64,000 nucleotides of DNA from Phoronis australis. Its lineage: Eukaryota > Phoronida > Phoronidae. A model generated the notes under the pieces. That model was not told the origin of the DNA, did no database searches, and saw only the letters and a program-made list of their open reading frames with translations. Positions 1 through 12,865 of this stretch are shown here, piece after piece. The translations under genes and the position numbers were made by a program. How positions within the stretch are numbered: the stretch's first letter is position 1; the number at the start of each line of letters is the position of its first letter. The DNA lies in assembly GCA_002633005.1 (NCBI GenBank), contig NMRA01000043.1, forward strand, positions 832,481 through 896,480, read 5' to 3'.

Positions 1-254
1 TCTACATAGGAGTCAGGTTACATCCATGATTCTATTATGGCCATAAACTGATATAATTAAGTCTACAATCAATTCAAAGTTCTGACATCTTCACCACCCA
101 AAGAACACGTCCATAGTTGCGAAAAACCTTCCTGGAGATCATGCGCACTACAGAGCAGTCATAGGCAAAGCAAATATGTCCGGAGTACTGTTACGCAAAA
201 ACATTAAGTTCACACAGTAGGTGAGACAACATAGACAATGGGTGGCATGAAAGT

Positions 255-405
255 CACTAGGTGGCGCTAGCGAGACAACGGTCCTATCTGCACAAAAGCA
301 TACAATAGTATTTATCCTCAGCCCACGACACCCCCATGACTTATTTTCTGCTCTCATATTCAGGTGTTAAAAGGGAACCTTTATACATTAGCGCCACCTG
401 GTGAC
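255..405. promoter_or_regulatory. Convergent pair of CTCF-like motifs
   Basis: CACTAGGTGGCGCTAG on the plus strand (255-270) and, on the minus strand, GTCACCAGGTGGCGCTA (389-405) face each other 120 bp apart. Both fit the CTCF core closely. The flanks are otherwise not alike beyond about 20 bp. Confidence 0.3.
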
Positions 406-1910
406 CATTGCTTCGCTCATTCATATTCTGACTTAGTATCATCCTGTCATCATTACTTTGCCCAATGGTTTCTTTACATATTTACTAACACTTGCACTCT
501 TTTGCATTCAGTCACATCCATTTACGAAAACGTCAGAAATTGCTATCTCCATTGTCAAAAATTACAATTTGCTGTGACAGTAAAACATATTCTGGCATCA
601 TTTCTAATCTGAGTTGGAACGAAATCAGACAACTTTACGCCCCATCTTCCTGAGGGCAATTGGTCTAAGCGCAAACCTGCAGACAAGGTAAAAATAATTA
701 CCAACTGGGATAAAAGAAAAGTTGGAGTTTGACAGATTTGACACTGTTTTAGCAGCCTATATTGCCTTACATATGACTTCCACAGCTGTACATAACAACT
801 CCTGGAAAACAAGTATCCAAAGTGAAGGTGTGAAGATTTACCAAAGATAAAGCCACTTTACAAACAACGAGATTGGTAGCAAAAGAAAGTATTACCTGTC
901 TATAAAAAGGTGCTCTGCGCTTGGACAAAAATACGGTTTCACAGATCAAAGCCATGCTGCAATCGGTATGACAGCTAAATCAGCTGTTCATATGATGCTA
1001 CACAATGATTACCAAGCAAATTAACAAAATTGATTTATCTCACTCAGATAAATATAGACAAAGCCACGGCAAAACCAGAAAAATGACATTTTTAAATGCA
1101 CTATGGTGTTTAAGTAAATAGGTATGTAAGAGGCTGCTTGCACACAATGTAAACATGATTAATACGACCAAGTAAAGTCCCCAGCAAATTCCTAGAACAT
1201 AATCAATAAAAAAACAATCACGAATGCAGACTCCCTGAATCGATTCGAATTTCTCCGATGTTCAGATGCAAAACACAGTCAGCAACTACAAATTTTAATA
1301 ATTCAACTTGTAAACAGAATAGACCGTAAAAGACATTCAAACTTTTGAAGGACCTTTTTTACTAACTTTTATACTTTTCATTCAAACATAGACATGTCAA
1401 AGTTTTGGGGATTGTTGCCAGTGTGAAATGTTAACTTCAAACTTGGATTTTGAAGTCGTAAGTTATCTTCACAGTAAATAGCAGTTCTTAACAGTGGTGG
1501 ATCGACAGTTCAACTCAGTGTGAAAGATTAACTTCAGTATCAACAGAGCTATTGATATGGGCGGCATTTTATACAAAAAACATCAATTGTACACTTCAAT
1601 TCCAACTGCACAACAACGCAATCTCATCTTGCGCATTCAATGCTATTACATCAATTCAATCCACACTCGTGGATTCCATATTGTGAATTCAATGCTGTTT
1701 AGTGTATTCTAACCTGTTTTGTGAATTCAATGCTTTTAAATCGATTCTATTTTGTCTATCGCATCACATCCGTGTTTGTTGTGAATTCAATCCCTTTTCA
1801 TGAATTCAATCCACTTTCGTTGATCCCGTTTCATCAATCTTAGTGTCGTATGGGCGAAAATAATAACTTTGTGTATTCTAACCTGTCGTGAATTCAACCC
1901 TATTTTGTTG

Positions 1911-2210
1911 ATTATGTTTCGTCAATCCAAGCGGTCTATGAACGAAACCAATGTGTTGCATGTGCTGTCAAATATCATTGGTCCTTTGACCGATGCAGTT
2001 GACCAGCTGCAAAATGTCAATAACCAGCCTAATACACAATCCCCGACCCAGCAGATTCTGGCCGCTACTTCGGCACTGAGGGACTCTACGACGGAAAACT
2101 TAGCGTCAACTTTTCTTTTTTTAATTTATTATGAAATATTCAGTACAAAAAATATACGTACCCAGAAAGCGCCAAGAGGCATTGTTTCTGGGTTAAATAC
2201 ATACAAATAA
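1911..2210 (+). CDS. ORF inside the foldback element, unknown
   Basis: The frame opens in the left inverted repeat (MFRQSKRSMNETNVLHV) and continues as a polar, helix-like sequence with GPLTDAVDQLQNVNNQP and ILAATSALRDSTTENLAS. It then degrades into AT-rich sequence after about 2110. The first 65 residues have normal protein composition and no repeat character. It may be a piece of an element protein or of a captured host gene. No family recognised. Confidence 0.25.
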   Translation: MMFRQSKRSMNETNVLHVLSNIIGPLTDAVDQLQNVNNQPNTQSPTQQILAATSALRDSTTENLASTFLFLIYYEIFSTKNIRTQKAPRGIVSGLNTYK

Positions 2211-2400
2211 ATCTAATTATTATACACAAATACACAAAGACATATGATTATGAATGTAAATAAATCATTTTCATACACAATAAGTTATTTTACATGTATA
2301 CAATTTTATTGACTCACAAAGAGATTTAATATTAAAAAGAAATTTTGATACTACTTCAAATAAGAGCTTATTTTCACTTGGGTCGAGTTCTTTACATCCA

Positions 2401-2620
2401 TTAGAAAAAACTAATTTTGTTAAACACTTGAGGACCATCTGAATATTTTTTGTAAACATTGGGGTATTGTTCGAGTGTCTGGAAAAGCTGTACCCTCTGC
2501 TCCCCGCACATCGCACAAGTAAAGAAAACAACTGATGCGAAATCCACTAGTGCCTCCGGCTCCACCGTTGTTTCAGGCACCGCATGTGCACCTGGCAACA
2601 TGATAAGCACTTGTGTGTTT
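2401..2620 (-). CDS. ORF inside the foldback element, opposite strand, unknown
   Basis: The minus-strand frame reads VLIMLPGAHAVPETTVEPEA then LVDFASVVFFTCAMCGEQ, followed by RVQLFQTLEQYPNVYKKY. It contains a CxxC pair and normal composition. It faces the plus-strand ORF at 1911-2210, so the element interior may carry two fragments in opposite directions. No start, stop or family can be defended. Confidence 0.2.
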
Positions 2621-3411
2621 CCAGTTCCATTAGTGATCTTGTTCGTGTTAAAGTTTTGTCAAACCAGTTTAAAAAAACACTCACAAGTAGATCACAGGCA
2701 AGAAATGTCATAAACCAGACGGGAAGTTTCTGCCTATAAAAAGGGATTTACTCCGAGGTGTCTTCATTAAATTAACGTATATCTGACAGCCTCCGCCTAT
2801 TCACTAATACACATTATTCGTGCGTGACAAGGGTAAAACTGCATCTTCTATCCCTGAAACATCCAACATTCTCTGAAGCAACTGTACAGGAAACCATCAT
2901 CGAACTGTTGTGTTTCTCAAAGATGTGGTCTAAAAGTTTCTATTTCGAGAGTAAATAGTCTTGTCGTCGACATCTCCAGCTGGTGGTTATCGCCTAAGAG
3001 CATAATGTCCTTTCTCATGCGCATGCGCACATGTGAGATATTAGTTGTGTCATTAGGCTGCCAGGATTGACGAAACAGAATCGACGAAACAGGATTGAAT
3101 TCACAACACGATAGGATAGACAGAACAGAATCAATTAAACAGCATTGAATTTAGTAAACAGGATAGAAAAAACAAAACAACATTGAGTTCAGAATGTTGA
3201 ATCCACCAGTGTGGATTGAATTGATGTAATAGCATTGAATACACAAGATAGGATTGAATTGTCGAATCCAGTTCATTAAATGGATTTGAATATACAATTT
3301 GGTGTTTTTGCAGAAATGGCCCTACATATTTCAGCCGCACTCAACAACAGCATATGTTAAGTTATTATTTGCAATTATTTTACTCAAATATTTACCATTC
3401 TATTACTTTAA

Positions 3412-4863
3412 GTACCGTATTCGCACTAATAAGCATCCAGGGCGCTTAGAAAAATTCGCTTCAGGAAGGAGGGCGCTTATTATAGCCCAAAAGTGGTTGA
3501 AACCCGCTCTCCAAAACAGGTGAAATTGTAAGCAAGAATTCATCAAATTTACACTCTGTGATGCATCTGTAACCTATGACAGAATTTCTACAAAATTACA
3601 GTGCGTTGTTATCAAACTTTATTCAGAAAATCCCAGTGTGAAAACTCGCGAACTGATGCATTGCTGCTTCGCGTCGCCAATAGGTCAACTTAAATTCTTG
3701 AGTAAAAATATAGTTTCGACTCAACAAATTACCTGAAGTCCTCCTAAAGTTTTCAAAATAGCATCCCTAAGATTTTTAAATTCCTGTGGAGTTGGGATTA
3801 ACTGCAGATTTAAGTCTAAATCTGCGCTAGATTGTACTCCGCAAAACAAGAAAAATCTCTGGACGAACACACATGATGTCACGTGATGTTTGTTTTGAAG
3901 TTCGTCTGTGTATTGTGTGAGAGAGCCAGCACGTGCGTGTCATCAGAGTTCATCTGCCAGAGTAAACACGATGTAACGATCTAGGTGTGCATTGTAACTA
4001 AGGAAATAAACACAAGCAGTAAAGCAGAATGTATTTTATTTAGCACTTGTAGCAAAAAAACGTTCGAGAATTGTTTCGGTAAGGCCGATGTCATTGAGTC
4101 GCCAGGTGACTTGGATGCATGACAGTCTAACAGTTATTCGGGTGGTGTTAGGGTGCGGACGTGATTACTATCGGTGGGTCATTTTGACTTTATAACACCA
4201 ATTACGACTAATTTAATAATGCCCCCTTAAAAATAATGCAAACGTTTATATGGTATTAGAAACTTTCGGAAATAAGTGCCAGTATTTATTTCTTGCCGTT
4301 TCATGAATATATAATTCCCGAAGACTAATCTTCGATGGCCGTCATCTGGCAGATTCTTGAATGTAGCACGCGCTTCCTAGCCACGTGGTTTTAAGTGAAC
4401 AAAGGTCAAATTTTTATTAGTATTCGATTCGCGGTTTTTACGTGTACAAAGAGATTTGGATTCCTGTTGAGGAAGAAGATCTGTACAGGAAAGATACAAT
4501 ACAATCCCGTTGACAAGTACGCTGCGTCTGTTCTGAAAGGCCATACCATAATAGGACACGTCCCTCACAAGATCAGCAAAACTTCAGCGCTCTTTTTGAA
4601 GCATGGCGGAAGTATGAAGTGTATAGTCACTGACATAGCAGCGAGGCTCGTGGTCTACAAATTCCGAGCACAATGATTCTTTCAGAACTGTCGCACCTTA
4701 TTGATCAATTGAAGATGTAACTGTAGAATTTTAGAACTGTAGGTAAGGCATTTTTCGCATGTACACAACGTTCATGAACTGGGTGCTTATTTTAGCTAAC
4801 TAAGTCTGAAAAAGCGTGGGGGCGCTTATAGGGGTATGGTCACTTATTTGGGTGAATACAGTA
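3412..4863. mobile_element. Non-autonomous DNA transposon, GGCGCTTA family, copy 1
   Basis: The left end TACCGTATTCGCACTAATAA is followed by CCAGGGCGCTTAGAAAAA. The right end is an imperfect inverted copy ending in GGTGAATACAGTA, with GGGCGCTTATAGGGGTATGG before it. The internal sequence matches the element at 13224-14285 along most of its length. Shared stretches include a CACGTGA-TTTGTTTTGAAGTTCGTCTG region and a GCATGGCGGAAGT region. A TA dinucleotide flanks both tips. Confidence 0.75.
4395..4676 (+). pseudogene. HIRAN-like protein fragment carried by the transposon
   Basis: An open frame of 93 codons contains NPVDKYAASVLKG, IIGHVPHKIS and LFLKHGGSMKCIVT. The order 'N-P-x-D-x-x-A-x-x-V' followed by 'G-x-x-I/V-G-H-V/I-P' is the HIRAN-domain pattern, a small DNA-end-binding fold also found in many animal repeat-associated proteins. 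The fragment sits near the right end of the element in the plus direction. In the related copy (about 13850-14080) the same region is broken by several stops. I infer a relic of the family's coding sequence or a captured exon, without a working gene. Confidence 0.45.
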
Positions 4864-5414
4864 CCTAATTACTTGGTGAAATATAAGTACCTGACCCGTT
4901 TCATTAATTTATTATAAAAAATTCACAATTTTACATAAACCCAAAAAATACACAGGCATAACATAACTTCAATAATCCACCATCAGACCATCGACTAATG
5001 CGATAACTTCAGTGTCCCTCAACTATTGTAAACCATCTGTAAGGTTCAACTAACTTGACAGTTTACATAGACATTCTTCTTGTACAGGACTTAAAGTGAT
5101 AGGTTGAAAGCTAATTTGTTATTTTTAAGTTTTATTAATAAAGGTTACTTGAGAAACAAGAATTTTTATTATTTCATTCTGTAATATAATTCCGTTTAAA
5201 AAATGTTTCCATTTTCCCTCAAAATTCTGAGACCAAGAAAATGTCAACCTCTGCGGTTAGTCATCAAATCAGAGTGACAAGTTCGTAGGTGGAGTATCTA
5301 CATTGTGATGTACCAAAAGTTCTGGTGTTTCTTATGAATTTCAACCTATTTGTAATTAAATTGGCATGGGCATTTGAAGAATGCCAGTGTTGTGGAAATT
5401 GTGACAACACACCA

Positions 5415-5586
5415 GGGCTGGAGTGTCTGTCCACATATTGCTCACTGATCTTAGACAGGGCTGGGGTGTCTGTCCACATATTGCTCACTGATCTTAGACA
5501 GGGCTGGGGTGTCTGTCCACATATTGCTCACTGATCTTAGACAGGGCTGGGGTGTCTGTCCACATATTTCTCATTGATCTTAGACA
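5415..5586. repeat. 43 bp minisatellite, 4 copies
   Basis: GGGCTGGGGTGTCTGTCCAC starts a unit that repeats at 5415, 5458, 5501 and 5544 with very few changes. It is open on both strands for part of its length, which explains ORFs here. Confidence 0.9.
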
Positions 5587-7659
5587 GCCTTGGTAGTGGG
5601 ATCGAAGACTGTGAAGTTCAGGAGAAAGTACAAAAAGGGCGATCAAACCATTCTTTTCATTTTGAAGAAATTCTTCACTATTGTCAGGAAGATGCACAAC
5701 AAAAATAAGAAAATATCAAAAATTAGGTGAAGAAATTTGGGTCAGTTGTTTGGATCGCATCAACCATTTTGGACAACAGCAGCATAACTTACGAGTTTAT
5801 AAATTAATTTTAGCAACAGTTGACAGTGAAATTCAGGAAGATTTGTCTTAGCTAACATTCTTTGTGATTCAATACGGTTTTCACCAGAATTTAGTCAGGC
5901 AAATGAAACTTATTGAGTGGTTGAAGTGCTCACAATTGGACTCGTGGTATTTTTGCTATGAAGAAAGGCATGTTCAACCAGCTACTCAGTAACTGGTGAA
6001 AATTTAACTTTTAATACATTTTTGTTGCAATAAAAAGCAAATTTGTACAATTTTCAGTTTTTCTGTGCTAAAGTATAAGGAGCATTCTAATTATGTCACT
6101 ACAATTGTCCATTAAGTTGCCCTTTACACTCTGTTAAAAATATTTTGTCGCCATCGTCGGCCTTGTTATTCAATCGAATGGCACAGGACTGTGACTATTC
6201 TGTAATTTTATGCAAGTGTCTGAAACTATCTTTGTATGTATACAGCATTTATAAAATTGAATCATTTATTCCGATAAAACAACCAGCGACAGCATGCCTT
6301 CGTCTTTTTCTAGTGTTGGTCTCGTTCCACACCGGGTCATCGGCTGCAGGTTCGAGTCTGGCACAATAATTTCTGTCAAAGTTTATTTGCCACATTTTGT
6401 CAATAATTTCAATACAAATTGTCCTTATTTTGGTTTTACTAAAGTTAAGGTCTGCTGTCGATTATTTATCCCCGTTTGCAGGCTGGTAACAAACACTGCT
6501 CCAGTCGCATAGCCGGCGTTCTTGAGCCTGGGTTCCTGAATGAATTATACTTCCAGTATCGCGGTTAGTTCAGAATGCCGGTGTCTTCTCTGGGTCGAAA
6601 TCATGAGTGGCGTTTATTTAAACTTTTGTCGACTATGAATTGTGCATTGGTTATAGGACAGGTACTGCTTGGTTCTTCCAATCATTTAATAAGGGTTGAA
6701 AACATGGGTATCGATCATTTCACCCACAAGACTCCCTTCATCAGTTATCACTACCATGCCAGGAATTACATAAGAAGACTTGTAAAGTTCTACATGCCAT
6801 ACAGCCAGCGTTCGGCCAGGACAGTAACTTTCAGATATAGACCCTCCTACAGTTAGCAAAATAAATACGGTTCTCAGGCACATGCCCATTAAGTGTAAGC
6901 GGAAAAGATTGAGGAAAATGTATTCCGTATGCTAACAAAGCAAGGCCCACAACTTGGCAGCTGGGCAAGTAACTTTTCAGACTAACTGGGCCCCATGGGC
7001 CAGCATATTTATTTGCTGAATTTCCAACACTGCATACAGCTGGACAGTTCTGACACTATGACTATACAAACTTGTACAATAACAATGATGACACTGACAG
7101 CAATAATGACTGTTTGAACACACACTACATATCTGTTCACATACAAAAATTGAAAGAATTCCTCAAAGGTTCTCAAAGCAAATTCCTAATATTTTGCAGG
7201 AAATTCTTGTCTGGATTCTTTCTGCAACCTCACAGCTATGCGGAGGAAAAACAGACCCTCTACCATCTAAACATAAGAGCTAGCTCAGACCACTAAGATT
7301 ACTTTTGCAGAAGTGCTATGCCATCTGCAAAAACACCAACTGACCTCATAGTAAACATTCAGTGGGGTCAACATTCAAGAGAGTCTAGTGAGACAAAGAA
7401 GGTCACTTCCACTGATATTCTAGCACTAAAATAATAAAATAGCTCAGTGGCCCATATTCGCACTGGTAGGGTCATGACCCTGAAATCTTTGTTATATTCA
7501 GCCTTCAAACACCACCCCTGTCTGGGGACAGGAACAGTTTCAAGCACATGCGCAAGACTTTTAGGTAGCGTCATCTCAGATAAGTGAGTCTCACCTCAAC
7601 TATCTACTCTTCAGAGATTACCATTACTGTTACATAATATTATGCATCATTAACTTTTT

Positions 7660-8720
7660 AATAATGAAAGAGCTCCGAGGAGCGAAACTTGGTGAAATTA
7701 ACCAAAAAGATGACGATAAAGATGATGACGAAGATGACGACGATGGTGGCGAGGATGAACAAAAGAAGTAAGAATATACACATGACGAACGCAGAAGTCC
7801 GAAATCAGTAAGAAAAAGGCTACAGTCTTGAGCGACACTTGGCGAAATTAACAGAAAAAGACGACGGAGATGATGACGAAGATGATGACGAATATGATGA
7901 TGGTGGAAGCGATGATGAACAACATCACAACATTCATATGACGAACTTAGACGTCATAAATCAATAAGAAATAGGCTACAGTCTAGTTCAATAGAAGATA
8001 AACCAACATCAATGCAGCAAGAGCGCTCAACAAAGGAACAGCATTATCAGAAAATCTTAAATAACTCGAAAAGTAGACGTCCTAGCGAAAAATGGAAAAC
8101 ATCTTCTGAAAGCCCGTTCAAAATTCTATCTAAACTGATGGTATCGCCTAATTCCGTAAATTTTTCGAAAAAAATGAAATTTTGCGCTTTTTTAAGAAAT
8201 TTAAAGTCAAATAACTCGAAAACGTTAAGTCTGAGAAAAAATTGTTACAGGCCATTTGAAAGAATATACTTTAAAGAATCCACATGCAAAAATTCACGTC
8301 ATTTTCTACTCCCGTTTAAATGGCACCTAAGTACGACTGAAAATGGGTCAACATGCGCAAGATCTGCCATCTTGAAAGCAACTTCCGGTTTTTTGGGTTG
8401 ATATAATAGCATGTCATAAAAAACTAATATCCGTAANTCCATTCAGCCAAAAGTAGTTCCAGAGGTGGCTTATCAGCCAATTATTCACGCATGCTGACTC
8501 ACAATAGAAGCCTGATAAGAGTGAAGGTGGATAAATGCGGTGTTCCTACAGTTTCTTGTTTTAGTGGATGTGTTCACGACATGCAGTACTTCCGGAACTA
8601 CGTGTTATGTGTAAATTTCGTGATGATCAGACGAAAATTGCGACCTGTATCGTGCGAACAAACAAACAAAAAACAAACTTAGTGGAAGAGCAACATACTT
8701 GGCGAAGTAAAAATGGTTGG
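7660..8720. repeat. Composite modular interspersed repeat
   Basis: Two ~147 bp copies start GAGCGAAACTTGGTGAAATT (about 7681) and GAGCGACACTTGGCGAAATT (about 7827). Both carry GATGAYGAA-rich tracts and a CATATGACGAAC-like end. A second pair starts AAATAACTCGAAAA (8061, 8209). The 3-prime block (8560-8715, CGACCTGTATCGTGC to GAGCAACATACTTGGCGAAG) matches 36520-36645. The 129-codon plus ORF at 8012-8401 lies wholly in this repeat and is not considered a gene. One unresolved base is at 8437. Confidence 0.6.
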
Positions 8721-8806
8721 CTAATATATTAATGACTAGCTCCCAACCATAATGTTTCACGTTACAAACCAATAAATCACTAAATTTATTTATTACATTT
8801 TTCATA

Positions 8807-9176
8807 GGTCCTTCATACTAATGTCAATACGTCTATGTTTTGGGGAGTTGCAGTCAGCATGAATGCTTAACTTCACACCCCATCCAAGTTAAAGAACCAG
8901 TTTACTTTCATAGTAAATTGATGGGCAGTGTCGTCACTCGTATTTGCTTATATTTTGCTCGAATAATCACTAATCGAATTAGAACTAAGTATTATATAAA
9001 TCAGCAGAAATTAAGTAAATGTTCTCAAATTGTCACATAAAAAATCTTAGCGCACACGCGATGAACCAGCGCTACCTTGCAAATTCTACGATGACAGCGT
9101 CACCTACCGTTTACTTCGATGCCATTAGCAACCAAAGCTGCTCATACCAAAGTCAAGTTAGTATGAAAGGGCCTTA
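8807..9176. mobile_element. MITE, AGGGCCTTTCATACT family, copy A
   Basis: The ends AGGTCCTTCATACTAATGTC and (inverted) AGGCCCTTTCATACTAACTT are terminal inverted repeats. The interior shares TTTTGGGGAGTTGC, CATGAATGCTTAACTTC and a TACCTTGCAAATT...GATGAC...TCACCTACC block with copies at 51802 and 60659. It has no coding content. Confidence 0.75.
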
Positions 9177-10114
9177 TAAGAGGTAGATGTTTCCACTCCA
9201 TCAGTTCAAATTGAGCATGATTGTTCAACCATGATGATGCCTGCAAAAATAGTAGCACTGTTCCCATCTCACGGAGAACACATCATTCAACCGAGAATGT
9301 AGAGGTAAAACCAGTTAGACCACTATTATCAAACATCAAATGGTAATTCAAAATGACTACCCAGACGAAAACAAAGTTGGGGAATTTTGTGAAAAGTTTT
9401 CAAGAAAAGACTCTCCAGATTGTTGTACATACCTGCGAACAGAGGCAAATCTCTAAGATACAAGCACTCTGGCCAAGTCAACTGCCAGCAAGCGTTCTTC
9501 AACCTTTAAATTTCCCCACTACTCTGGCTCACTAACACATACCTTTTCCAACAGCACTGCAGTGATAGCCCCAATCATTGACCAGCTGAGGAATGTCCAG
9601 AGACAATCTCTGTCCATTGCAATTAGTCCAATCAGCGAGAAGAAAATAGACAGCCACTTTACTCACATTTCTAATTGGATCACACAATGCCTCCTAAAAT
9701 TTTGGACATCATGAGCAGCCACATGGCACAAGCCCTGTTGCACATCAAGAAGTATTGCAAACAAGATGATAAAAGAGCACCTGAGACGAATATACCACTA
9801 TTAAAGACCTTGAGTTGTGCAAGAAGTAAATGATACATTCAGATGTAATTGTCTGACATTTCCACCACATAGCTGGAATATGTGTTTATTCTGGATACAT
9901 AGCTGACAAAGAGAAGCCCCACCACATTACAAGTGGTGTGTTCCAGAGGTGGTATGTGAGAGGCAACAGTGGACTTGAAAAACTTCACTATTGTTTCGGA
10001 CATGATACAGGAGGAACTTGACAGTTCCAAGGTGTAGACAATATCAGGGCACTTAATGAAAACTTTCAAAGCAAGCAAGCAAGCTAACATTACTCTCTCA
10101 GTACTGACTATGTA

Positions 10115-10215
10115 GGCTTGGTGTTCCTTGTGTGCATGGACAACAGCAGGATTCCAAAGGACATCTTGTACGAACTATGGGAACAATCAATGACGGTGGA
10201 ACTAGTGGACAGGTG
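10115..10215 (+). pseudogene. LINE ORF2 C-terminal remnant
   Basis: The plus frame beginning at about 10136 reads MDNSRIPKDILYEL. This matches the 'R-M-D-D/N-x-R-I-P-K-x-x-L-Y-G-E-L' motif near the C-terminus of many non-LTR retrotransposon reverse-transcriptase proteins, where it is followed by a GxRxVGRPxxRxKD segment. Here the following part is decayed (ELWEQSMTVELVDRCP). The upstream 9.3-10.1 kb may be older parts of the same element, but I cannot align them by eye. Confidence 0.5.
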
Positions 10216-11102
10216 CCCTAGAAATCCCACATTGATGAAGCATCACACTAGACCACCAGCTTGACAGAGCTACATCACACAACAGCCTCACCTGTTTACC
10301 TGAAGGTTGAGAAACAACACCAGATGGCGCAGAGGTTTGAAAAAGTAGTCAGTGGCAGACAAATCGCTGCTTTCAGTTCTCAATACCAGGAAAAAATTTT
10401 AAAATTCTGTAACATAAGTCACCACTGAATGAGTGATTCTTTCCATCTATATAGTTATTATAGTTACTGTACATAGTTATAAATAGTATAACAATACAAT
10501 CTTAGTTATAATATGCCCCATTCCTGTTCATTCTTTGTCAAATACAACTGTATTGTAGTAATATTAATATTCTAGAAACAAAAAATATCTATACTTAGGA
10601 AATGACATTTGGATTCTTTGACTTTGACAGCCTTCCTCTAAGTCAACTATGTAAAAGTGTAGTATCCCAATTTCTAAGCTGTGCACTTCTGACAAAAATA
10701 GATACTATCCCCTCCTGTTTAACCAGCTGATAGTACTAGACATACTACCCATTCCGTGACTTGAAATCACCTCTATGTAGCTGAAGTATACACAGACAAA
10801 GCAACTTGAGAGGACTCATTAATTAGGACCAATGTACATCTCATCTCAGACAGCAACTATCACTGGCTTTAATTGGGGATAATGTACACAACATGACATG
10901 ACACTGTACAGTTTAATACAGCTGGTTTGATAGCCATCTATTGGCAGAGAGATAAACTATTGAACAGGCAGTGAAGGCATTAAGCAACAGGCCACACTCA
11001 CTATTTACAGCAAAAATGTTTTGATATCTGTTGTTACACTACTACAAATGTCGTTCCAATGCACAGTGGCTTGCTATACCGTGATAGCAAAAACAACACT
11101 AG

Positions 11103-11153
11103 CTGGTTTATTGTTCATCCATGTCGGCTGGTTTATTGTTCATCCATGTCGGA
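11103..11153. repeat. 25 bp direct duplication
   Basis: GCTGGTTTATTGTTCATCCA plus 5 bases, two identical adjacent copies. Confidence 0.9.
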
Positions 11154-11206
11154 CTTTCTTAACAAGTGTGTGCATTTAGTGGAATATCAGCAGAATTGTA
11201 AACTTT

Positions 11207-11640
11207 AACTCAGTAAAAGTAAATATTTTCTGAAAGTAGAAAGCCTCTAGAATTTGATTTTTGTTTTACCAATTTGCCATGGATAGGGTCACATGACCTT
11301 GTGCTGAGGTCTCGCAAAAAAGAAAGGTTCATTCATAATACATTCACTGGTATCAATAACAAAACCAAATTTTGTTTGACATAATTTCGTAGATGTTCAA
11401 GATAAAATCTCAAAGGGGCAGTTAATAGTTTTCTAATACTTCATCTTGTTTCGTTTTATGCAACTTTTATTTTTTTCGTAAAGTTCATATTTTTGATAGC
11501 TACTCATCCAAAAGTAGAATGTTTTGTAAGCAATTCCCAACAGCAATTTTGAGTACAGTGCTTAACGCATATCTGAAAGTTTCATCTTAATCCAAACAGC
11601 CATTTCTGAGATATAGACAAATTTGGACATTTTTCATAAC
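11207..11640. repeat. Dispersed repeat, related to 54905-55300
   Basis: The order of blocks is shared with the other copy: TTTTCTGAAAGTAGAAAGCC, CTTCATCTTGTTTCGTTTTA-TGCA, a TTTTTTTCGTAAAGTTCAT block, TAGCTACTCAT, GCAATTCCCAA, then CAGCCATTTCTGAGATAT. No coding content or terminal repeats were seen. Confidence 0.55.
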
Positions 11641-12865
11641 CTCGCGCAACCAAACTAAAGTCACATTGACAATAGATTTTCTACTTCCGTGAAAAAGTTG
11701 AATTCTGGAAGTGGCTATTGAATCTTGCTTGAAATTCCAAGATATTTAATGCCATTGAGAATAACCTCACAAGATGCATGCTTGTCTGGGAGACTTTTAA
11801 TGAACTTCCATTAAGTTGATATGCCTGTCATCTATTGGAATCATTAGACACTACGGTAATAAGTAAACTGCATTACAAATGTGTGCAATCAAGCCAACCT
11901 TTACCAAGATCAGTATCTGTGAACTTTATAGCTGACATTTACTAAGCTCACTGAATCACTAAAACAGCATGCAACTACTCAAGTATCTCATGATTGATAA
12001 AAAATGTTAAATGAGAATCTGATGGATCAATTTAGTTGAGCCAGAAAATGACCCCCCGTCAACTAGTAAACTGCGTTTTTGTGAAGGAAATTAGGTGAGA
12101 AAAATGGAAATTGATACTAACAAGCCGAAATTTTTCCCCATATGCGTTTTTTATGCAAATTAGTAGTGCCCCTTTTACAGTTTTTTTGTTATTTTAGCAA
12201 TTAGAAAATCTCCCTGACACTTTCACATCATTTAAAAAATAAGTCTATGCCTATGTTTTGAGGGTCAAGCATGACCACAAAATTATTTTCAAAGTAACCC
12301 TTTGTTCCTGTAGAAAAATAACCTGAACACTAGCAGTAATTCTTTTCACACAAATAACATAAGGTGAACAGAACCCAATAAGAACAATAAACAGGGAAAT
12401 TATTTTTTTAGTCATCATTTCACGAAACACAAAAACAGTCAATGCCCTTCAGATGAAGCAACGAGTGAGGACTGTGGAGACACCTGTTGTCAGCAGGTGA
12501 TTTTTGGCTCTATAAACTTACATCTTTCTAATCCCTTACATCACCTTCTGTGAAACTTTCATTAACACAACTGGCGATTTGTCCCTTTCGTCCACATCTC
12601 AAACATCCGTGATCATGTGATCAATCACTGAGTTGGTAGTACAGGGCCATATAATCACTGAATCTACCACTCCTATTCTCTCATCCACTTCTGACTGCAG
12701 GCACCAGTATGTCAGCATTTCACCACCATGCTTGTATGAGGAAACAGTGATTTTTTCATTGAATGTATGGCTCTTGCGCATACAGGTATGTGTAGAGTTG
12801 AACAAAGTCATTGCTAGCTTTACTACCACATTGCGCAACACCTTTGCACAATAATGGACAAAGAC

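Larger units (their letters stand above)
1559..3322. mobile_element. Long-terminal-inverted-repeat (foldback-type) element
   Basis: The left arm (1559 to about 1930) and right arm (about 3055-3322) are diverged inverted copies. Both carry the words CTATTACATCAATTCAATCC (reverse complement on the right) and TTTCGTCAATCC. Inside each arm a short unit built on GAATTCAATcc recurs many times, so the arms are themselves subrepeat arrays, as in foldback/TU-type elements. The outer tips read GGGC-GCATTT and GGGCCATTT. No clear target-site duplication is visible. The interior (1931-3054) is unique and holds short ORFs on both strands. Confidence 0.7.

Noticed and set aside
6290-6370. tRNA-like box B (GGTTCGAGTCT) near 6350
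   Set aside because: No convincing box A at the right distance and no cloverleaf pairing.
8012-8401. 129-codon plus-strand ORF
   Set aside because: It lies inside a modular repeat with internal duplications and has no recognisable protein features.
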